64,000 bases of DNA from NCBI RefSeq assembly GCF_039729015.1, contig NZ_CP155792.1:1384001-1448000 (forward strand), in the 5' to 3' direction. The stretch comes from Blastococcus sp. HT6-30 (GTDB lineage Bacteria; Actinomycetota; Actinomycetes; Mycobacteriales; Geodermatophilaceae). Below the pieces are notes generated by a model. That model was not told where the DNA came from. It worked only from the letters and a program-made list of their open reading frames with translations, and did not search any database. Position 1 is the stretch's first letter; every line of letters begins with the position of its first letter. Both the position numbers and the translations under genes were made by a program. Positions 27,351 to 35,403 of the stretch are shown one piece after another.

Positions 27351-27386
27351 GTGACCAGGCGGCTCCTTCTTGCCCGGCCGTGCTGA
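27351..27386 (+). CDS. leucine-rich leader peptide of leuS
   Basis: Eleven codons, V-T-R-R-L-L-L-A-R-P-C, then TGA. Three Leu codons stand in a row (CTC, CTT, CTT); CTT is rare in DNA of this composition. The peptide starts on the predicted first base of the transcript and overlaps a hairpin that precedes a terminator just before leuS. This is the layout of a classical attenuation leader, in which a ribosome starved of charged leucyl-tRNA stalls on the Leu codons. The stop codon is correctly placed within the first hairpin. Confidence 0.7.
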   Translation: MTRRLLLARPC

Positions 27387-27437
27387 TCCGGCACTGATCG
27401 GAGAGCACGGCGACCCCTCCTGCGTGAGGGGTTTTTT
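27378..27437 (+). promoter_or_regulatory. transcription attenuator of leuS
   Basis: Hairpin 1: CCGTGCT (27378-27384) pairs with AGCACGG (27404-27410), with inner TCCG/CGGA pairs. Hairpin 2 is a terminator: ACCCCTC (27413-27419) pairs with GAGGGGT (27426-27432), followed by a run of six T (27432-27437). GGAG at 27400-27403 could pair with CTCC at 27417-27420 instead, breaking the terminator when hairpin 1 is blocked by a stalled ribosome. Confidence 0.65.
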
Positions 27438-27476
27438 GATGTCCGCCGCCGGCACGAGGAACCAGGAGCGCACCAG

Positions 27477-30380
27477 ATGAGCCAGACGGCCAGCCAGACC
27501 GGCGCCGATCCCACGGGCGACGGCGTCCCCCCGCACCGGTACACCCCGGCGCTGGCCCAGCGCATCGAGCTGTCCTGGCAGGACCGCTGGAAGGCCGAGG
27601 GCACCTTCCACACGCCCAACCCGACCGGCCGGCTGAGCGCGGGCTTCGAGCGGGTCGCCGACCGGCCGAAGTACTTCGTGATGGACATGTTCCCGTACCC
27701 CTCGGGCGCGGGCCTGCACGTCGGTCACCCGCTGGGGTACCTGGGCACCGACGTCACCAGCCGGTTCCGCCGCATGGACGGCGACAACGTGCTGCACCCC
27801 ATGGGCTACGACGCCTTCGGCCTGCCCGCCGAGCAGTACGCCGTCCAGACCGGGCAGCACCCGCGGATCACCACCGAGGCGAACATCGCCGCGATCCGGG
27901 CGCAGCTGCGCCGCCTGGGCGTCGACCACGACGACCGCCGCAGCTTCGCGACGATCGACCCGGGCTACTACAAGTGGACCCAGTGGATCTTCCTGCAGAT
28001 CTTCGGGTCGTGGTTCGACGAGACAGCCGACGGCGGAAAGGGTCGGGCCCGGCCGATCGACGAGCTGGTCGCCGAGCTGGACGCCGGCACCCGGGAGCCG
28101 GCCCCCGGCACCAACCCGTCCGGCCGGCCGTGGGCCGAGCTGGCCGAGGCCGAGAAGGGCACCGTCGTCGACGCGCACCGGCTGGCCTACCTGCACGAGG
28201 CGCCGGTCAACTGGTGCCCGGGCCTGGGCACCGTGCTCTCCAACGAGGAGGTCACGCCCGACGGGCGGTCCGAGCGCGGCAACTTCCCGGTGTTCCGGCG
28301 CCCGCTCAAGCAGTGGATGATGCGGATCACCGCCTACGCCGACCGGCTGCTGGCCGACCTGGACCGGCTGGACTGGTCGGACTCGCTCAAGCTGATGCAG
28401 CGCAACTGGATCGGCCGCTCGACCGGCGCGCGGGTCCGGTTCGCCGCCGGTGAGGAATCCATCGAGGTCTTCACCACCCGGCCGGACACGATCTTCGGCA
28501 CCACCTACATGGTGCTGGCGCCCGAGCACCCGCTGGTCGCGACGCTGACGGCCGACGCGTGGCCGGACGGCACCGACCCCCGCTGGACCGGCGGGGCGGC
28601 GACCCCGGCCGAGGCGGTGCGCACCTACCAGCGGCAGGCCTCCCGCCGCTCCGAGCTGGACCGCCAGGACGCCGGCCGGGAGAAGACCGGTGTGTGGCTG
28701 GGCGTCACCGCCGTCAACCCGGTGAACGGCCGGGAGTTGCCCGTCTTCATCGCGGACTACGTGCTGACCGGCTACGGCACGGGCGCGGTCATGGGCGTGC
28801 CGGGCGAGGACCCGCGCGACTGGGACTTCGCCGCGGCCTTCGGGCTGCCCGTCGTCCGCACCGTGCAGCCCACCGAGGGGTTCGAGGGCGGCGCCTTCAC
28901 CGGCACCGGCCCGATGATCAACTCGGCCAACGACGAGATCTCGCTGGACGGCCTGGACAAGGCCACGGCGATCGCGCGGATCACCGAGTGGCTGGTGGGC
29001 AAGGGCGCGGGCGAGGCGACCACCACCTACAAGCTGCGTGACTGGCTGTTCAGCCGGCAGCGCTACTGGGGTGAGCCGTTCCCGATCGTCTACGACGAGG
29101 ACGACCGCCCGGTCGCGGTGCCCACCTCGATGCTGCCGGTGCTGCTGCCCGAGGTCGACGACTACTCGCCCAAGACCTTCGCCGACGACGACGCCGACTC
29201 CGCGCCGGAGCCGCCGCTGTCGCGGGCCACCGACTGGACGACGGTCGAACTGGACCTCGGCGACGGGCCGAAGAAGTACCGCCGCGAGACCAACACCATG
29301 CCCAACTGGGCCGGATCGTGCTGGTACTACCTGCGCTACCTGGACCCGGGCGACGACGAGCGGATGGTCGACCCCGAGCTCGAGCGCTACTGGATGGGAC
29401 CGCGGGAGCCCGGCGACGTCGGCGGGGTCGACCTGTACGTCGGCGGCGTCGAGCACGCCGTCCTGCACCTGCTGTACGCCCGCTTCTGGCACAAGGTTCT
29501 GCACGACCTCGGCCACGTCTCCAGCGAGGAGCCGTTCCGCCGGCTGGTCAACCAGGGGTACATCTCGGCCTACGCCTACACCGACGAGCGGGGCTTCTAC
29601 GTGCCCGCCGCCGACGTCGAGGAGAAGGACGGGCGCTTCTTCTACGAGGGCAACCCGGTCAACCGCGAGTACGGGAAGATCGGCAAGAGTCTCAAGAACA
29701 TGGTCACGCCCGACGAGATGATCGGCGCCTACGGAGCCGACACCTTCCGGGTGTACGAGATGTCGACCGGTCCGCTGGAGCAGTCCCGGCCCTGGGAGAC
29801 CAAGGCCGTCGTCGGCTCGCAGCGCCTGCTGCAGCGCATCTGGCGCGTCGTGGTCGACGAGGAGACCGGCGCCGTCCGCGCCTCCGACGACGTCGCCCCC
29901 GACGACGGCACCCAGCGCGCCCTGCACCGGGCCCTGGCCGGCGTGCGGGACGGCTACACGACCCTGCGGTTCAACATCGCTATCGCCCGGATCACCGAGC
30001 TGACCAACCACCTGACGTCGGCCTTCGGGTCGTCGTCGCCGGTGCCGCGGCCGGTGGCCGAGGCCCTGGTGCTCATGGTCGCCCCGCTGGCCCCGCACCT
30101 GGCCGAGGAGCTGTGGTCGCGGCTGGGCCACGAGGAGTCATCGGCGTGGACGCCCTTCCCCGAGGTCCAGGAGCGCTGGCTGGTCGAGGACACCGTGCGA
30201 GTCGCGGTCCAGGTCAACGGCAAGGTGCGCGCGCAGGTGACCGTGCCCGCCGACGCGGACGCCGCGGCGCTGGAGGCGGCTGCCCGTGCCGATGAGAAGA
30301 TCGCCGGCTACCTGGACGGCGCGACGATCCGCCGGGTCGTCGCCGTTCCCGGCCGCCTGGTCAACTTCGTCCTCGGCTGA
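27477..30380 (+). CDS. leuS: leucyl-tRNA synthetase
   Basis: Charges tRNA-Leu in the cytoplasm. At 967 residues it is a full-length class Ia enzyme: [16 protein letters not shown] holds the HIGH-type motif, an editing domain with [12 protein letters not shown] follows, then [26 protein letters not shown] and the signature loop [16 protein letters not shown] (the actinobacterial form of KMSKS). CAGGAG lies about eight bases before ATG 27477. The gene is preceded by a leucine leader peptide and a terminator, so its expression should rise when charged tRNA-Leu is scarce. Confidence 0.98.
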   Translation: MSQTASQTGADPTGDGVPPHRYTPALAQRIELSWQDRWKAEGTFHTPNPTGRLSAGFERVADRPKYFVMDMFPYPSGAGLHVGHPLGYLGTDVTSRFRRMDGDNVLHPMGYDAFGLPAEQYAVQTGQHPRITTEANIAAIRAQLRRLGVDHDDRRSFATIDPGYYKWTQWIFLQIFGSWFDETADGGKGRARPIDELVAELDAGTREPAPGTNPSGRPWAELAEAEKGTVVDAHRLAYLHEAPVNWCPGLGTVLSNEEVTPDGRSERGNFPVFRRPLKQWMMRITAYADRLLADLDRLDWSDSLKLMQRNWIGRSTGARVRFAAGEESIEVFTTRPDTIFGTTYMVLAPEHPLVATLTADAWPDGTDPRWTGGAATPAEAVRTYQRQASRRSELDRQDAGREKTGVWLGVTAVNPVNGRELPVFIADYVLTGYGTGAVMGVPGEDPRDWDFAAAFGLPVVRTVQPTEGFEGGAFTGTGPMINSANDEISLDGLDKATAIARITEWLVGKGAGEATTTYKLRDWLFSRQRYWGEPFPIVYDEDDRPVAVPTSMLPVLLPEVDDYSPKTFADDDADSAPEPPLSRATDWTTVELDLGDGPKKYRRETNTMPNWAGSCWYYLRYLDPGDDERMVDPELERYWMGPREPGDVGGVDLYVGGVEHAVLHLLYARFWHKVLHDLGHVSSEEPFRRLVNQGYISAYAYTDERGFYVPAADVEEKDGRFFYEGNPVNREYGKIGKSLKNMVTPDEMIGAYGADTFRVYEMSTGPLEQSRPWETKAVVGSQRLLQRIWRVVVDEETGAVRASDDVAPDDGTQRALHRALAGVRDGYTTLRFNIAIARITELTNHLTSAFGSSSPVPRPVAEALVLMVAPLAPHLAEELWSRLGHEESSAWTPFPEVQERWLVEDTVRVAVQVNGKVRAQVTVPADADAAALEAAARADEKIAGYLDGATIRRVVAVPGRLVNFVLG

Positions 30381-30391
30381 GTCCGCCGTCC

Positions 30392-30428
30392 CCGGGTGGG
30401 TGTGCGGCAGGGCCGCACACCCACCCGG
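30392..30428. terminator. strong bidirectional hairpin after leuS
   Basis: CCGGGTGGGTGTGCGG (30392-30407) pairs perfectly with CCGCACACCCACCCGG (30413-30428) around CAGGG, between two converging genes. Confidence 0.85.
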
Positions 30429-30438
30429 AGGGCGTCCT

Positions 30439-31032
30439 TCAGGTTCCCGCGTGCTTGCCGGCCTCCCAGCCCGCGTCCTGCAGGCGCTCGACGGCCCACG
30501 CCAGGGGTGAGCGCTCCAGCTGCGTGGCCATGGTGTCGTTCCACCGGTTGAGGAAACCGAAGTTGGCGATGACGGCGACGATCTCGACGACCTGCTCGTC
30601 GTCGAAGTGCCGGCGCAGTCCGGCCATCTCGTCGTCGGTCACGGCATTGGGCGTCGACCCGGCGCCACGGGCCACCCGCAGGGCGGCTCGTTCGGCCTCC
30701 GTGAAGAGGGGGCTGGACTCGAACTCCCAGACCGCGGCCAGCTTGCCCGCGTCGGCGCCCCGCTTCTCGGCCACGTGGGAGGTGTGGGCCTGGCAGTACG
30801 CGCAGCCGGCGGCGCCGGAGACGACGGTCGCGACCAGCTGCTTGAGCACGCCGCCAACCGTGCCGTCGGCCATGACCACCGCGTTGAGGCGGGCGAAGGC
30901 CTCCATGATCTCGGGTCGGCGGGCCATGGTGAGCGTGCTGTTGGGTAGGACGCCCAGCGCGGACTCCACGGCGCGGAAGGTGTCCTCGTACTGCGGCAGC
31001 GACTCGCGCGGCAGCGGCTCGATCCTGGGCAC
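30439..31032 (-). CDS. AhpD-like / carboxymuconolactone decarboxylase family protein
   Basis: A 197-residue all-helical protein of the peroxidase-related (AhpD-like) group. The redox site is AGCAYCQAHTSHVAEKRG, with the paired Cys of CxxC and the downstream His used for peroxide or thiol chemistry in AhpD. The C-terminal half (DDEQVVEIVAVIANFGFLNRWND) is the second helical repeat of the same family. GAGGAGG before GTG 31032 sets the start. It may take part in antioxidant defence; its electron donor is unknown. Convergent with leuS, with a strong terminator between. Confidence 0.88.
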   Translation of the reverse strand: MPRIEPLPRESLPQYEDTFRAVESALGVLPNSTLTMARRPEIMEAFARLNAVVMADGTVGGVLKQLVATVVSGAAGCAYCQAHTSHVAEKRGADAGKLAAVWEFESSPLFTEAERAALRVARGAGSTPNAVTDDEMAGLRRHFDDEQVVEIVAVIANFGFLNRWNDTMATQLERSPLAWAVERLQDAGWEAGKHAGT

Positions 31033-31109
31033 GCTCGGCCTCCTCGGGTTGGGGCCGATCACCTTAGCGCTGAGGAAATCCGGATCGCTCTCCGGCCGTG
31101 CCCAGACGG

Positions 31110-31772
31110 CTAGCGCGCCGCTGTGGCCCTGCCGCCGGCGAGGACCGCGCACATCGCGTCCTCGACCGGCCGCAGCGCGTCGGCCACCGTCACATCACGG
31201 GCGGTCTCCGCCGACAGCGAGGTCACGCCGGCGTCGGGGATGCCGCAGGGCACGATGGCCCCGAAGGCGCCCAGGTCGGGATCGCAGTTGAGGGCGAACC
31301 CGTGCATCGTCACGCCGCGGGCGACCCGGATGCCGATCGCGGCCACCTTGCGTTCGGGGCGGAACCCGCTGCCGGGGGCGTCGGCCGGCAGCCAGACCCC
31401 GCTGCGTCCCTCGACCCGCCCGGCGGCCACCCCGAATAGGGCGCAGACGTCGATCAGCGCGGCCTCCAGCCGCCGGACGTAGGCCACGACGTCGACCGGG
31501 TCGGGCAGCGCGACGATCGGGTACCCGACCAGCTGGCCCGGGCCGTGCCAGGTGATCTTGCCGCCGCGGTCGACGTCGACGACGGGGGTGCCGTCCATCG
31601 GCCGCTCGTGCGGCTCGGTGCGGCGGCCGGCCGTGTACACCGAGGGGTGCTCCAGCAGGAGCAGCGTGTCGGGGACCTCACCGGCCACCCGCTGCGCGTG
31701 CAACTCGCGCTGCCACGCCCAGGCCTCCTCGTAGGGAACGGTCCCGGCGTGCACCACGCGCAGCTCAGCCAC
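31110..31772 (-). CDS. lipB: octanoyl-[ACP]:protein N-octanoyltransferase
   Basis: Moves octanoate from acyl carrier protein to the lipoyl domain Lys, the step before LipA. The 220-residue protein has the [18 protein letters not shown] block, the catalytic Lys in [18 protein letters not shown] and the acyl Cys in [14 protein letters not shown]. Length is normal. It starts with GTG 31772, six bases after a TAGGCT -10 box, so a leaderless mRNA is likely. Target proteins encoded nearby are SucB (two lipoyl domains). Confidence 0.97.
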   Translation of the reverse strand: MAELRVVHAGTVPYEEAWAWQRELHAQRVAGEVPDTLLLLEHPSVYTAGRRTEPHERPMDGTPVVDVDRGGKITWHGPGQLVGYPIVALPDPVDVVAYVRRLEAALIDVCALFGVAAGRVEGRSGVWLPADAPGSGFRPERKVAAIGIRVARGVTMHGFALNCDPDLGAFGAIVPCGIPDAGVTSLSAETARDVTVADALRPVEDAMCAVLAGGRATAAR

Positions 31773-31778
31773 GGGCCC

Positions 31779-31784
31779 AGCCTA
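31779..31784 (-). promoter_or_regulatory. -10 box TAGGCT of lipB
   Basis: Six bases before GTG 31772 (leaderless). Confidence 0.6.
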
Positions 31785-31792
31785 AGCCCGCG

Positions 31793-32527
31793 CTACGCCA
31801 GGCGGCGCGGCTCGAGCCGGGTCTCCACCGCGGTGCTCCCCGGCCCGCGTTCCACCCGGTAGCCCGCCGCCCGGGGGCGGTCGGACACCACCTCGACCAG
31901 CCCGGTGCCCCGGTAGACCAGCCCGGCGCCGTCGTCGGTGGCGTGCCCGCCGGGGAGCGTGCCGTCGGCCACCAGCCGGTGGAACAGCGGCCGGCGCTGC
32001 TCCTCGGAGTCGAAGTGGACGCCGTTGGACGTCGGGATGAGGCCGAGGCCATTGGTCACCGGCCGCAGGTCGGGCCCGTAGGAGTCGGTGGTGCCGCCGA
32101 CGTGCCAGCACAGCGAGCCCGCGGAGACCCCGGCGAGCACGACGCCGGCCTCCCACGCCTCCCGGAACACCTCGTCCAGCCCGTGCACCCGCCAGACCGC
32201 CAGCAGGTTGGCCAGACTGCCGCCCCCGACCCACACCACGTCCTGGGCCAGCAGGTGCGCCCGCACATCGGCCACCGTGGGCATCGGGAACAGGCTCAGG
32301 TGGCTGACCCGCACCGCACTGCCGGCGAAGGCGCCGTAGACGCCGGCGACCCGTGCCGGGTCGTCGCCGGTCGCCGTCCCCAGGTAGCACAGCCGCGGCC
32401 GGTCGGGTGCCCCGGCGAGCTCGACGGCCAGGTCGAAGACCGGACCGGGGCGCCAGTCGTAGGGGCCGCGGCCCCGGGAGGCGAAGCCCATGCTGGTGGC
32501 CAGGATCGTGGGGGCGGTCGCGGGCAT
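31793..32527 (-). CDS. peptidase E family (S51) serine hydrolase
   Basis: A 244-residue relative of dipeptidase E and cyanophycinase. The nucleophile elbow is VVLAGVSAGSLCW; the preceding VVWVGGGSLANLL and the C-terminal FHRLVADGTLPGGHATDDGAGLVY give the usual fold and the likely His/Glu partners. PepE enzymes cut Asp-X dipeptides; the exact substrate of this branch is unknown. Its ATG overlaps the stop of a 47-codon frame by one base (TGATG), suggesting coupled translation with that small upstream frame. Confidence 0.85.
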   Translation of the reverse strand: MPATAPTILATSMGFASRGRGPYDWRPGPVFDLAVELAGAPDRPRLCYLGTATGDDPARVAGVYGAFAGSAVRVSHLSLFPMPTVADVRAHLLAQDVVWVGGGSLANLLAVWRVHGLDEVFREAWEAGVVLAGVSAGSLCWHVGGTTDSYGPDLRPVTNGLGLIPTSNGVHFDSEEQRRPLFHRLVADGTLPGGHATDDGAGLVYRGTGLVEVVSDRPRAAGYRVERGPGSTAVETRLEPRRLA

Positions 32528-32670
32528 CAGGCGGCGCTCCGGTCGTCGCTGCCGGCGGTCGGCCGCAGCGCGGGCAGAACGACGCGCGCCGCCCGTGCGC
32601 CGTCCTGCGCGCGCTGGGTGGACGGGGTGTCCCGGTGGTCGCCGGCCTCGGGCCGCTGCGGCATCGACAC
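32527..32670 (-). CDS. small hypothetical protein coupled to the peptidase E gene
   Basis: A 47-residue frame (VSMPQRPEAGDHRDTPSTQ... ending SDDRSAA) is read from GTG 32670, six bases after a TACCGT -10 box, and its TGA overlaps the next ATG. It is rich in Arg, Ala and Asp, with no membrane segment or known motif. The promoter spacing and tight junction support expression; the protein itself may be only a leader that carries ribosomes to the peptidase gene. Confidence 0.4.
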   Translation of the reverse strand: MSMPQRPEAGDHRDTPSTQRAQDGARAARVVLPALRPTAGSDDRSAA

Positions 32671-32676
32671 GGCTCG

Positions 32677-32682
32677 ACGGTA
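32677..32682 (-). promoter_or_regulatory. -10 box TACCGT of the small-ORF/peptidase E operon
   Basis: Six bases before GTG 32670. Confidence 0.5.
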
Positions 32683-32761
32683 GCCGGAGCCGGCGTCCGC
32701 GGACCGCGCCCCCGGGGCCGGAGCCTGTGGACAGTGCCGGCGCGGGCGGGTCGGTTCGCCC

Positions 32762-32767
32762 TACGCT
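32762..32767 (+). promoter_or_regulatory. -10 box TACGCT of the kinase gene
   Basis: Seven bases before ATG 32775 (leaderless); this rules out the upstream in-frame extension to 32490. Confidence 0.6.
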
Positions 32768-32774
32768 CCCCGTC

Positions 32775-34391
32775 ATGTCCGTCGTCCCACCCTGCGGTCC
32801 CGGTGCCGCACCGCCGCCGGCCGTCCCCGGCTACTCCCTCGAGGCGCTGCTCGGCCGGGGCGCGTCCGGCGAGGTGTGGCGGGCCGTTCCGCGCGGGGGT
32901 GGGGAGCCGGTCGCGGTGAAGGTGCTGGTGGCCGGCGACCCGGAGCGGCAGACCCGCGAGGCCGCCCTGCTGGGCGAGCTGGACCACCCGCACCTGGTGC
33001 GGCTGCACGAGGTGGTCCACCAGCCGCGCCGTGGCGGGGCGCCGCGGGTCGCGCTGGTGCTCGACCTCCTCGCCGGGGGCAGCCTGGCCGACCTGCTCGG
33101 GCGGCGCGGGCGGCTGCGCCCGGGCGAGGTGGTCACCGTGATCGCGCCGGTGGCGGCGGCGCTGGCGCACGCCCACGACCACGGCGTGGTCCACGGCGAT
33201 CTCTCCCCGGGCAACGTCGTCTTCACCGCCGAGGGGCGTCCGGTCCTCACCGACCTCGGTGTCGCCCGCATGCTCGGCGAGACGGCGGCCGCCGAGGTCA
33301 CCCCCGCCTACGTCGACCCGGTCGTGGCCCGCGGGGGCGCACCCGGCCCCGCGTCCGACGTCTTCGGGGTGGCGGCCGCCGCCTTCCACGCGCTGACCGG
33401 CATCGCGCCGTGGAACGCCGCGACCCCCGCCGACACCCTCGCCGTGGCGGCGGACGGCCACCTCCCCGACCTGGCCGAGCTCGCACCGGACGCCCCGGCC
33501 GAGCTGGTGGGGGTCATCCGCCGCGGGCTGTCGGCCGATCCGCACGACCGGGGGAGCGCGACGGCGTTCGCGCGGGACCTGCGGCACGCCTGCCGGCCGG
33601 AGCCGGTGGCGCTGTCGGCCGGGATGCAGGCGGGTGCCGGTGGCCGCCCCGACGCGCGCACCGATCTCACCCACGTCGTGCCGGGCCGCCGCCCCCGGCC
33701 GGCGCCGGTCGTCGTCGAGGCGCCGGCCCGGGGCCGCCGGCGCGCCCGGCGCCCGGGCACCGCGACGGGTCCGCTGGCCCGCGGGTCGTTGGTCGCCGCC
33801 CTGGTGGTGGCGGCGCTGGCCGTCACGGCGTGGGCCGGCACCCGCTGGGGTGAGGGCGCCGACGCGCCGGGCACCGCCACGACGGCGACCGTCGCCACCC
33901 AGCCTTCTCCGGGCGCCGCCTCACCCGAACCCCCCGCGCCCCCCGCGCCTCCCGCGACCGTCGCGGCCGCCGGGCTGCCGGAGACCGCAGCGCCGGACGG
34001 CCCGGACGAGTGGCGCGTCCTCGTGGCCGAGCTGTACGCGCGGCGGGCGGAGGGGCTCAGCGGCACCCCGGCCCGGCTGACCGACGTCTACCCCGCGGGC
34101 AGCCCGCTGCTGGCCGCCGACGAAGAGCACGCGCGGCGGCTGGCCGCCGCGGGGGAGACGCTCGGCGGGTTCGCCCCGGCCGTCGTCGAGCTCACCGTCA
34201 CCGAGGCCTCGCCCGACCGGGCCGAGCTCCTGCTCACCGACCGGTGGCCCGACTACCGCGTGCTGGCGGCGGACGACCCGGCCGGCCTCCCGCTGCGGAC
34301 GGTGACCGGCCGGCCGGACGCCGAGGTGCGGATGGTGCTCGTCCGCACGCCCGCCGGCTGGCGGATCGACCAGGCCGAACGCGTCGGCTGA
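32775..34391 (+). CDS. membrane-anchored Ser/Thr protein kinase, atypical catalytic loop
   Basis: The 538 residues form an N-terminal kinase domain (20-275), a Pro/Ala/Arg-rich linker, one membrane helix (about 338-358: SLVAALVVAALAVTAWAG) and an extracytoplasmic domain of about 150 residues. Kinase features are GRGASGEV, AVKVL (Lys49), HGDLSPGN (His140-Asn147) and DLG (Asp160) in place of HRDxKPxN and DFG. The Arg before the catalytic Asp is lost, so activation-loop phosphorylation is probably not needed. The outer domain looks like a small NTF2-type fold rather than PASTA repeats, so it may sense something other than cell-wall fragments. Confidence 0.85.
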   Translation: MSVVPPCGPGAAPPPAVPGYSLEALLGRGASGEVWRAVPRGGGEPVAVKVLVAGDPERQTREAALLGELDHPHLVRLHEVVHQPRRGGAPRVALVLDLLAGGSLADLLGRRGRLRPGEVVTVIAPVAAALAHAHDHGVVHGDLSPGNVVFTAEGRPVLTDLGVARMLGETAAAEVTPAYVDPVVARGGAPGPASDVFGVAAAAFHALTGIAPWNAATPADTLAVAADGHLPDLAELAPDAPAELVGVIRRGLSADPHDRGSATAFARDLRHACRPEPVALSAGMQAGAGGRPDARTDLTHVVPGRRPRPAPVVVEAPARGRRRARRPGTATGPLARGSLVAALVVAALAVTAWAGTRWGEGADAPGTATTATVATQPSPGAASPEPPAPPAPPATVAAAGLPETAAPDGPDEWRVLVAELYARRAEGLSGTPARLTDVYPAGSPLLAADEEHARRLAAAGETLGGFAPAVVELTVTEASPDRAELLLTDRWPDYRVLAADDPAGLPLRTVTGRPDAEVRMVLVRTPAGWRIDQAERVG

Positions 34392-34413
34392 GCTGGACCG
34401 CGCGGGGAGGGGG

Positions 34414-35319
34414 TCAGGGTCGTGCGACGGCGGCGCGAAGGGCGGAGTCGACGTCGCGGTGCGCGAAGCGGTAACCGGCCTCGGTGAGCCTGGTGGGCAC
34501 GGCCCGCTGTCCCGCGAGCACGGCGACGTCGGCGAACTCGCCGAGCACGATCCGCAACGCGGGACGAGGCACCGGCAGCGCCGTCGGCCGGTGGAGCACC
34601 CGGCCCAGGGCGGCGGTGAACCCGGCGTTCGTCACCGGCTCGGGCCCGCTGAGGTTGACCGGGCCCGCCACCGGGTGGGTGAGCAGGAAGCAGATCGCGC
34701 CGACCTCGTCCGCCTGGCTGATCCAGGGGACGTACTGCCGGCCGGAGCCGAGCCGCCCGCCGAGCCCGGCGCGGAACAGCGGCAGCATCCGGCCGAGCAG
34801 CCCGCCGTGCCCCAGCACCAGGCCGGTCCGCAGGTTGGTCACGCGCACGCCGGCGTCGGCGGCCGGCGTGGTCGCCCCCTCCCAGGCCACGCAGACCCGG
34901 GCCAGGAAGTCGTCCCCGGCCGGGTCGGACTCGTCGACGACGCGGTCACCGGTGTCGCCGTACCAGCCCACCGCGGAGCCGTTGAGCAGCACCCGCGGCC
35001 GGTCGGGCTCGGCGGAGGCGACGTCGGCCAGCGCCTCGCTCAACGTGGCCGTGGTGTCCACCCGGCTGCTGAGGACCGCCTGCTTGTGCCGCTCGTTCCA
35101 GCGCCGGTCACCGACACCCACGCCGGCCAGGTTGACGACGGCGTCGGCGTCGCGGAGCAGGGTGGGGTCGATCCGCCGGTGCTGCGGATCCCAGCGGTGC
35201 TCGTCGGCGGTCCGCGGGGTGCGTCGCACCAGCTGGATCACCTCGTGCCCGCCGGCGTGCAGGGCGGGTAGCAGGGCGCGGCCGATCATCCCGGACGCCC
35301 CGGCGACGGCGATCCTCAT
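34414..35319 (-). CDS. TIGR01777 family epimerase/NAD(P)-binding protein
   Basis: A 301-residue extended-SDR protein: MRIAVAGASGMIGRALLPAL is the nucleotide-binding loop, followed by NLAGVGVGDRRWNERHKQAVLSSRV, LLNGSAVGWYGD and the C-terminal DUF1731 segment FADVAVLAGQRAVPTRLTEAGYRF. The true reaction of this family is unknown, although it is called a sugar-epimerase relative. M. tuberculosis has the same gene (Rv2216) between dlaT and lipB, so the position is conserved. A ribosome site (GGGGAG) precedes the ATG. Confidence 0.92.
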   Translation of the reverse strand: MRIAVAGASGMIGRALLPALHAGGHEVIQLVRRTPRTADEHRWDPQHRRIDPTLLRDADAVVNLAGVGVGDRRWNERHKQAVLSSRVDTTATLSEALADVASAEPDRPRVLLNGSAVGWYGDTGDRVVDESDPAGDDFLARVCVAWEGATTPAADAGVRVTNLRTGLVLGHGGLLGRMLPLFRAGLGGRLGSGRQYVPWISQADEVGAICFLLTHPVAGPVNLSGPEPVTNAGFTAALGRVLHRPTALPVPRPALRIVLGEFADVAVLAGQRAVPTRLTEAGYRFAHRDVDSALRAAVARP

Positions 35320-35360
35320 GCGGCACTCCCCAGCGGGCACAGGTTGCGTAGGCAGGAAGG

Positions 35361-35394
35361 GCTCGGGGCCCCGGTGGTCACCGGGGCCCCGAGC
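35361..35394 (-). terminator. terminator after sucB
   Basis: GCTCGGGGCCCCGGTG pairs with CACCGGGGCCCCGAGC, with only GT between the arms, directly after the sucB stop at 35404. Confidence 0.8.
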
Positions 35395-35403
35395 GGAGGC
35401 GCA

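Noticed and set aside
26972-27688. 238-codon minus-strand frame covering the leuS leader
   Set aside because: It runs antisense to leuS and its leader; only the last 67 codons might be a small gene, listed at low confidence.
27219-30131. 970-codon minus-strand frame opposite leuS
   Set aside because: Antisense shadow; leuS is unmistakable and complete.
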